From assembly GCF_004358105.1 (NCBI RefSeq), contig NZ_SMYL01000005.1, positions 1 through 64,000 on the forward strand: DNA of 64,000 nt, given 5' to 3'. The stretch comes from Sapientia aquatica. GTDB lineage: Bacteria; Pseudomonadota; Gammaproteobacteria; Burkholderiales; Burkholderiaceae_D. Position numbers and translations under genes: made by a program. This document shows, piece by piece, positions 58,560 through 64,000 of the stretch. Position 1 is the stretch's first letter. Each line of letters opens with the position of its first letter. A model generated the notes under the pieces. The model ran no database searches. It saw only the letters and a program-made list of their open reading frames with translations, and was not told the DNA's origin.

Positions 58560-59387
58560 ATGAATCCTGACCTGCCAAATTCACCTGTACCAGAGCCCGT
58601 TAGTCAAACAGGACTAACGTCGTCTGCTTCGTACACCCAATCCAATTTGGCGCAATCGGCTACGCAACTAGCTCCTACCTTTAGTCCGCTGTATCAGCAA
58701 ATCAAAGCATTAATTACGCAAAGTCTGCAGTCGGGCGAATGGAAACCTGGCGAGTTGATTCCGAGCGAGGTTGAGCTGGCGGTGCGCTTTAAAGTTAGTC
58801 AAGGTACGGTGCGTAAAGCGATTGATGAGCTTTCGGCGGAAAATCTAGTGGTGCGACGTCAAGGTAAAGGAACCTTTGTTGCGACGCATCATGAAGCGCG
58901 GGCGCAATTCCGTTTTTTACGCTTGAAGCCAGATGTTGGTATTCAGCAATATCCAAATAACCGGTTTGTCGAAGTAAAACGCATCCGCGCTCCGGCTGAG
59001 ATCGCAAAATTGCTGGACATTAAGGTTGGTGACTCGGTTGTCTACATTCGACGCGTCCAGTCTTTTGATGGTGTTCCGACGATTTTAGAGGATTTGTGGC
59101 TGCCCGGTGCCATCTTCAAAGGCCTCACCGCCGATTTGCTGAATGAGTACAAGGGGCCGATGTACGCTTTATTCGAAACGGAATTCGGAACCCATATGAT
59201 TCGCGCGTCTGAACAGTTGCGCGCTGTGGCGGCAGATGCGGTGGCTGCTGAGTTGTTAAAAATAGATATTGGTTCACCCCTGTTAAATGTGGAGCGGGTT
59301 TCCTACACTTATGGGGATAAGCCGGTGGAGTTTCGCCGCGGGCTGTATTTGACGCTCAATCATCATTACCAAAATGAACTAAGCTGA
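58560..59387 (+). CDS. GntR family transcriptional regulator (HutC type)
   Basis: DNA-binding regulator sensing a small organic ligand, probably linked to the TCA genes around it. ATG 58560 (275 residues) is preferred because the longer frame from 58467 would place the 18-bp palindrome inside the gene. A winged helix (PSEVELAVRFKVSQGTVRKA) spans about 45-110, followed by a UTRA ligand domain (SVVYIRRVQSFDGVPTILED, then VEFRRGLYL). Divergent from mdh and followed by sdhC after 157 bases. Confidence 0.9.
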   Translation: MNPDLPNSPVPEPVSQTGLTSSASYTQSNLAQSATQLAPTFSPLYQQIKALITQSLQSGEWKPGELIPSEVELAVRFKVSQGTVRKAIDELSAENLVVRRQGKGTFVATHHEARAQFRFLRLKPDVGIQQYPNNRFVEVKRIRAPAEIAKLLDIKVGDSVVYIRRVQSFDGVPTILEDLWLPGAIFKGLTADLLNEYKGPMYALFETEFGTHMIRASEQLRAVAADAVAAELLKIDIGSPLLNVERVSYTYGDKPVEFRRGLYLTLNHHYQNELS

Positions 59388-59493
59388 GTTGAACCGGGGT
59401 GTTGCCTGACTTCAAAATTCAGTTCGAGTTAAAATGTTTCTTTAAGATTTATTTTGCGGGTTTGTGGAATAAGTCTTGGTGCGTCGCACAAAA

Positions 59494-59514
59494 TAGGTGA
59501 AAATTATGCACCTA
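59494..59514. promoter_or_regulatory. Inverted repeat upstream of sdhC
   Basis: TAGGTG-N9-CACCTA lies 30 bases before the sdhC start. Unlike the GntR-side palindrome in sequence, so not the same site. Operator role is speculative. Confidence 0.3.
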
Positions 59515-59544
59515 TGCAATATTTGAAAAAAAGGAGAAGTTTTT

Positions 59545-59952
59545 ATGCCTGAAGCCGCAAAAAATCGGCCGCAGTTTCGTAACATTCATGTTACGCAATT
59601 AGCGAATTATCGCCTGCCATTAGCCGGTTTTGTTTCCATCTTGCACCGCATCAGCGGTTTATTGATGTTCGCACTGTTACCATTCATTCTTTATCTACTC
59701 GATAACAGTCTCACCTCTGAAAATACCTTTGATTACTTCAAAGGATTTGTTCACTATCCACTCGTTAAACTCATTATTTTGGCCATCGTTTGGGCTTATC
59801 TGCACCACTTCTGCGCAGGTATTCGTCACTTAGCGATGGATACGCATCATGGGCTCGATAAAGACTCAGCGCGTAAATCGGCATTAGGCGTTTTCCTGAT
59901 CAGCATTCCTTTGGCTGCACTGGTTGCCCTGAAATTATTCGGAGTATTTTAA
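59545..59952 (+). CDS. sdhC: Succinate dehydrogenase cytochrome b556 subunit
   Basis: Membrane anchor of complex II with haem b. 135 residues, three membrane segments. The haem-ligand histidine region is HHFCAGIRHLAMD. RBS AAGGAG is well placed. First gene of sdhCDAB-sdhE. Confidence 0.95.
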   Translation: MPEAAKNRPQFRNIHVTQLANYRLPLAGFVSILHRISGLLMFALLPFILYLLDNSLTSENTFDYFKGFVHYPLVKLIILAIVWAYLHHFCAGIRHLAMDTHHGLDKDSARKSALGVFLISIPLAALVALKLFGVF

Positions 59953-60318
59953 ATGGCAAATGACAATATTGGACCAAAGCGCTTAGTCGTTGGCGCGCAT
60001 TATGGAATGCGCGATTGGTTGGCGCAGCGCGTTACCGCCATCGTGATGGCAATTTACACAGTTATTCTGTTCGTCAAGTTTTTAACCGCCAGCGATTTTA
60101 GTTACGTTGGTTGGGCAAGCATGTTTGCCGAACAGTGGTTTAAGTTAGTTACCTTTGTTGTCCTGATGTCCCTGTTCTTCCACGCTTGGGTTGGTGTGCG
60201 TGATATCTGGATGGATTATGTTAAGTCGGTTGCATTGCGCTTGACATTGCAAGTTGCCACTATCCTGTGGCTGGTAGGCTGTGCGGCTTGGGCAGCACAA
60301 ATTTTGTGGAGAGTGTAA
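59953..60318 (+). CDS. sdhD: Succinate dehydrogenase membrane anchor subunit
   Basis: Second membrane subunit of complex II, 121 residues, three membrane segments. [20 protein letters not shown] starts the first; [14 protein letters not shown] carries the likely haem histidine and quinone-site residues. It starts directly after the sdhC stop. Confidence 0.94.
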   Translation: MANDNIGPKRLVVGAHYGMRDWLAQRVTAIVMAIYTVILFVKFLTASDFSYVGWASMFAEQWFKLVTFVVLMSLFFHAWVGVRDIWMDYVKSVALRLTLQVATILWLVGCAAWAAQILWRV

Positions 60319-60320
60319 TC

Positions 60321-62123
60321 GTGGCTGAGGCTAAATCTACTTCAAGTTCGACTTTGAAATCGAGCATTCCAACTCGTCGTTTTGACGCCGTGATTGTTGG
60401 TGCGGGCGGTTCTGGAATGCGTGCTTCATTGCAATTGGCTGAGGCTGGTCTGAATGTGGCGGTTCTCTCGAAAGTATTTCCAACACGTTCGCATACTGTA
60501 GCTGCGCAAGGTGGTATCGGTGCATCGCTGGGTAATATGTCCGAAGACAATTGGTACTGGCATATGTTTGATACCGTAAAAGGATCAGACTATTTGGGTG
60601 ACCAAGACGCCATTGAGTTTATGTGCCGCGAAGCACCAAAAGTGGTGTACGAGTTAGAGCATTTTGGTATGCCATTCGACCGTAATGCAGATGGGACTAT
60701 TTACCAGCGTCCATTCGGCGGTCACACTGCCAATTTCGGTGAAAAACCAGTTCAGCGCGCTTGCGCCGCAGCCGATCGTACTGGTCACGCATTGTTGCAC
60801 ACGCTGTATCAACGTAACGTTAGCGCACGCACTCAGTTTTTCGTTGAGTGGATGGCGTTAGATATTATTCGCAACGAAGAAGGCGACGTTTTGGGTGTGA
60901 TTGCACTGGAAATGGAAACCGGCGAATTGATGATTTTAGAAGGTAAGACGACGATTTTCGCAACCGGTGGAGCAGGGCGTATTTGGGCCGCTTCAACTAA
61001 CGCGTTTATCAATACCGGTGACGGTATGGGTATGGCCGCTCGCGCTGGCTTGCCGTTGGAAGATATGGAATTCTGGCAATTCCACCCAACCGGGGTTGCT
61101 GGCGCAGGTGTGTTGATTACCGAAGGCGTACGTGGTGAAGGCGGGATTTTGGTCAATTCCGAAGGTGAGCGCTTCATGGAGCGTTATGCTCCAACACTGA
61201 AAGACTTGGCTCCGCGCGATTTCGTATCTCGTTCCATGGATCAAGAGATCAAAGAAGGTCGCGGTTGTGGTCCAAACAAAGATCACGTCATGCTGGATCT
61301 GCGTCACATCGGTGCTGAAACCATCGAAAAGCGTTTGCCATCGATTTTGGAAATTGCACATAAGTTTGCCAACGTTGATGCGACCAAAGAACCAATCCCA
61401 GTTGTGCCGACTATCCATTATCAAATGGGCGGTATTCCCACCAATATTCATGGTCAAGTTGTTGTTCCTAAAGACGGCAATTCCAGCGCGGTAGTTAATG
61501 GTATGTACGCGATTGGTGAATGCGCTTGCGTTTCGGTTCACGGTGCAAATCGTTTAGGTACGAACTCCTTGTTGGACTTGCTGGTATTCGGTCGTGCCGC
61601 AGGTAATCACATCATCGCAGCTGACTTGAAATCGCAAGAACACAAGCCATTGCCAGCTAACGCAGCGGATAAAACCTTGGCTCGTTTGAATGCCTTGGAA
61701 AACAGCTCAGGCACGGAAAAAGTGCAAGACGTGGCGAACGCAATTCGTAGCACTATGCAGCGCTATTGCGGCGTGTTCCGCACGGATGAATTGCTGCAAC
61801 AAGGCTACAAAGAAATCATGACTTTGGCTGAGCGTTGCAAACATGTTTCCTTCAAAGACAAATCCAAAGTATTCAACACTGCACGTGTAGAAGCGCTGGA
61901 ATTGGATAATTTGATCGAAACAGCAAAAGCAACCATCACCTCAGCGGCAGCGCGTAAAGAATCCCGTGGCGCCCATGCCCACCGTGATTTTGAACACCGC
62001 GACGATGAAAACTGGATGAAGCACACTTTGTGGTATTCCGAAGGGAATCGCTTGGAATACAAACCAGTTCAAACTAAGCCGTTGACTGTGGATACATTCA
62101 AACCAAAACCACGTACATTTTAA
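60321..62123 (+). CDS. sdhA: Succinate dehydrogenase flavoprotein subunit
   Basis: FAD-bearing catalytic subunit. GTG 60321 with GGAGAG upstream gives 600 residues; the longer frame from 60267 overlaps sdhD and is rejected. FAD motif [30 protein letters not shown] with the FAD-binding histidine, [20 protein letters not shown], and the active-site arginine region are all intact. Confidence 0.97.
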   Translation: MAEAKSTSSSTLKSSIPTRRFDAVIVGAGGSGMRASLQLAEAGLNVAVLSKVFPTRSHTVAAQGGIGASLGNMSEDNWYWHMFDTVKGSDYLGDQDAIEFMCREAPKVVYELEHFGMPFDRNADGTIYQRPFGGHTANFGEKPVQRACAAADRTGHALLHTLYQRNVSARTQFFVEWMALDIIRNEEGDVLGVIALEMETGELMILEGKTTIFATGGAGRIWAASTNAFINTGDGMGMAARAGLPLEDMEFWQFHPTGVAGAGVLITEGVRGEGGILVNSEGERFMERYAPTLKDLAPRDFVSRSMDQEIKEGRGCGPNKDHVMLDLRHIGAETIEKRLPSILEIAHKFANVDATKEPIPVVPTIHYQMGGIPTNIHGQVVVPKDGNSSAVVNGMYAIGECACVSVHGANRLGTNSLLDLLVFGRAAGNHIIAADLKSQEHKPLPANAADKTLARLNALENSSGTEKVQDVANAIRSTMQRYCGVFRTDELLQQGYKEIMTLAERCKHVSFKDKSKVFNTARVEALELDNLIETAKATITSAAARKESRGAHAHRDFEHRDDENWMKHTLWYSEGNRLEYKPVQTKPLTVDTFKPKPRTF

Positions 62124-62145
62124 AAAGAACACCAAAAGGTAGAAC

Positions 62146-62856
62146 ATGGCACGTACTTTAAAATTTCAAATTTACCGCTACGATCCTGATAAGGATGCGA
62201 AGCCGTACATGCAAGACTTAACTGTTGAGTTACAAGACACCGATAAGATGTTGCTCGATGCATTGCAACGTATCAAAGCGGATGTTGATGATTCCTTGTC
62301 ATTGCGTCGTTCATGCCGTGAAGGTGTGTGCGGTTCGGATGCGATGAATATTAACGGCAAAAACGGTTTGGCTTGCACCACTAACCTCAATGAGTTGACC
62401 CAACCTATCGTGTTGCGTCCATTGCCTGGCTTGCCTGTGATTCGCGATTTGATCGTGGACATGACGCAATTCTTCAAGCAATACAACTCAATCAAGCCAT
62501 TCTTGATTAACGATTCGATCCCACCGGAGAAAGAGCGTTTGCAGTCTCCTGAAGAGCGCGAAGAGTTGGACGGTTTGTACGAATGTATTTTATGCGCCTG
62601 CTGCTCAACATCCTGCCCATCTTTCTGGTGGAATCCGGATAAATTCGTTGGCCCAGCTGGTTTGTTGCAAGCCTATCGTTTCATCGCCGATTCTCGCGAC
62701 GAAGCAACGGGCGAGCGTTTGGATAATTTAGAAGATCCATATCGTTTATTCCGCTGCCATACGATTATGAATTGCGTTGATGTTTGCCCTAAAGGTCTCA
62801 ATCCAACGAAGGCAATTGGTAAGATTAAAGAGTTAATGGTACGTCGCGCCGTGTAA
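62146..62856 (+). CDS. sdhB: Succinate dehydrogenase iron-sulfur subunit
   Basis: Electron-transfer subunit, 236 residues. The 2Fe-2S ligands lie in [13 protein letters not shown] and GLACTT; the 4Fe-4S and 3Fe-4S cysteines lie in [16 protein letters not shown] and [26 protein letters not shown] region lies before the ATG. Confidence 0.97.
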   Translation: MARTLKFQIYRYDPDKDAKPYMQDLTVELQDTDKMLLDALQRIKADVDDSLSLRRSCREGVCGSDAMNINGKNGLACTTNLNELTQPIVLRPLPGLPVIRDLIVDMTQFFKQYNSIKPFLINDSIPPEKERLQSPEEREELDGLYECILCACCSTSCPSFWWNPDKFVGPAGLLQAYRFIADSRDEATGERLDNLEDPYRLFRCHTIMNCVDVCPKGLNPTKAIGKIKELMVRRAV

Positions 62857-62898
62857 TAGCGTTAGTACCGATTTGTAGTATGTGCAGTAATAGTAATG

Positions 62899-62977
62899 AA
62901 TGAGCGGTGGCGCGTTAGGTGATGCCGCTCATTTATTCGATGCGCTCGTTGAGGTCAATGTAGAGACTTTTTGACCT
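62899..62977 (+). other. Two hairpins between sdhB and sdhE
   Basis: AATGAGCGG/CCGCTCATT (62899-62933) and AGGTCAA/TTGACCT (62952-62977) are two inverted repeats in the 140-base gap. Neither has a T-run after it, so they probably modulate rather than stop transcription. Confidence 0.4.
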
Positions 62978-62996
62978 GCATCAAATAAGGAATTGT

Positions 62997-63278
62997 ATGT
63001 CTACCGCTAATGTAATCAACCATCAGCTCGATCCAGTCAAGCGCGCTCGTTTGCGCTGGCGTGCGCGTCGAGGATTGTTGGAAAACGATTTGATTTTGAC
63101 CCGATTTCTTGACGCCCATGAGGAAACATTAACCGACGATGAAGTCGATGCATTTACCAAACTCATGGAATTGTCCGATAACGATTTAATGAGCCTAATG
63201 CTGGAACGCACCGAGCCTACCGGTGAATTAGATATGCCCTCTGTTCACGCCCTGATGCAGCGCTTGCGGGTCGCCTGA
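62997..63278 (+). CDS. sdhE: Succinate dehydrogenase assembly factor SdhE
   Basis: Helps insert FAD covalently into SdhA. 93 residues with the RGxxE motif (RARRGLLENDLILTRFLD) that contacts SdhA. Lies between sdhB and gltA, as in related Burkholderiales. Confidence 0.94.
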   Translation: MSTANVINHQLDPVKRARLRWRARRGLLENDLILTRFLDAHEETLTDDEVDAFTKLMELSDNDLMSLMLERTEPTGELDMPSVHALMQRLRVA

Positions 63279-63338
63279 ACAAATCTTATTTTTTTGAACC
63301 ATTCGATTAACGACTCACCCCTCAAAGAAGGAAGAGCC

Positions 63339-64000
63339 ATGACTAACTCAGAAGTTAAAGCTACCCTATCATTTTCCGACGGTTCTACACCATTGGAATT
63401 GCCTATTTATAAAGGTACAGTTGGACCTGACGTAATTGACATTCGTAAGCTGTACGGCGCGACCGGCATGTTTACGTATGACCCAGGTTTTATGTCCACT
63501 GCCTCATGCAATTCAGCGATCACTTATATTGATGGCGACAAAGGTGAGTTGTTGTATCGCGGTTACCCGATTGAACAATTGGCGGCCAAAGGCGACTTCC
63601 TCGAATCCTGCTACTTGTTATTGAATGGCGAATTGCCAAATCAAGCGCAAAAAGATGAATTTGTGTACACAGTTTCGCGTCACACAATGGTTCATGAGCA
63701 AATGCAATTCTTCTTCCGCGGCTTCCGCCGTGATGCGCATCCGATGTCGGTATTGGTGGGAACAGTCGGTGCCTTAGCATCGTTCTACCACGATTCATTG
63801 GATATCAACGACCCACGTCACCGCGAAGTGTCCGCAATTCGCTTGATCGCGAAAATGCCAACATTGGTGGCAATGGCATATAAATACTCGATCGGACAAC
63901 CATTTGTTTATCCAAAAAATGAATTGTCCTTCAGCGCTAACTTCATGCACATGATGTTCTCGACTCCGTGCGAAGAATACAAAGTCAACGACGTGTTAGT
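63339..64000 (+). CDS. gltA: Citrate synthase (partial, N-terminal 220 codons)
   Basis: Condenses oxaloacetate and acetyl-CoA at the entry of the TCA cycle. ATG 63339 follows [29 protein letters not shown] and [17 protein letters not shown] are characteristic of the type II (gram-negative) enzyme. The gene runs past the window end, so the catalytic histidine and aspartate part is not seen. Confidence 0.96.
   Translation, partial: MTNSEVKATLSFSDGSTPLELPIYKGTVGPDVIDIRKLYGATGMFTYDPGFMSTASCNSAITYIDGDKGELLYRGYPIEQLAAKGDFLESCYLLLNGELPNQAQKDEFVYTVSRHTMVHEQMQFFFRGFRRDAHPMSVLVGTVGALASFYHDSLDINDPRHREVSAIRLIAKMPTLVAMAYKYSIGQPFVYPKNELSFSANFMHMMFSTPCEEYKVNDVL

Noticed and set aside
60267-60320. Longer N-terminus for sdhA
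   Set aside because: Lies inside sdhD; GTG 60321 has a well-placed GGAGAG and a normal protein length.

Overview
The window reads as a chromosomal segment of a betaproteobacterium of the order Burkholderiales, most likely a relative of Oxalobacteraceae with moderate GC. This is inferred from gene order (tig-clpP-clpX-lon, glnD-map, rpsB-tsf-pyrH-frr-uppS-cdsA-dxr-rseP-bamA-skp-lpxD-fabZ-lpxA-lpxB, and mdh/gntR-sdhCDAB-sdhE-gltA) and from a CTGT-N8-ACAG SOS box before lexA. No species call can be made from the sequence alone. I saw no phage, insertion sequence or CRISPR array.

Bases 1-16000 hold the accessory part: a complete LapA-type surface adhesion system. On the minus strand lie, in transcription order, a TolC-like outer membrane channel with an extra C-terminal NTF2-like domain (lapE-like), the ABC transporter (lapB), the membrane fusion protein (lapC), a LuxR-type regulator with a degenerate receiver domain, and the start of a giant repetitive adhesin (lapA) that runs out of the window. 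Divergent on the plus strand are the periplasmic protease lapG and the c-di-GMP receptor lapD. By the known Lap mechanism, high c-di-GMP makes LapD sequester LapG, so the adhesin stays anchored in the outer membrane; low c-di-GMP frees LapG, which cuts the adhesin behind its N-terminal retention module. The N-terminal retention module, a PAAAG cleavage-type site, the LapG triad, and the degenerate GGDEF and EAL motifs of LapD are all visible.

Bases 16000-24400 carry tRNA-Leu(UAG), the protein quality control set tig, clpP, clpX and lon, then lexA and an SBF-type transporter. Bases 24400-31400 carry a pseudouridine synthase, glnD, map, and a two-gene ABC-2 exporter lying between map and rpsB. 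Bases 31400-47400 are a long run of essential genes: translation factors, nucleotide and isoprenoid/phospholipid synthesis, outer membrane assembly and lipid A synthesis, ending with tatD and an ankyrin protein.

Bases 47400-52500 carry unlinked genes: an aminotransferase, hemN behind an FNR-type site, and HDOD, VOC and MAPEG proteins. Bases 52800-64000 form a TCA-cycle cluster. acnA, an MliC-like secreted protein and a CitE-like lyase lie behind a perfect FNR-type site on the minus strand, followed by mdh. A GntR regulator with a perfect 18-bp palindrome before it, sdhCDAB, sdhE and the start of gltA lie on the plus strand. Anaerobic control (FNR/Anr) of the acnA side and of hemN, and GntR control of the central region, are inferences from these sites.
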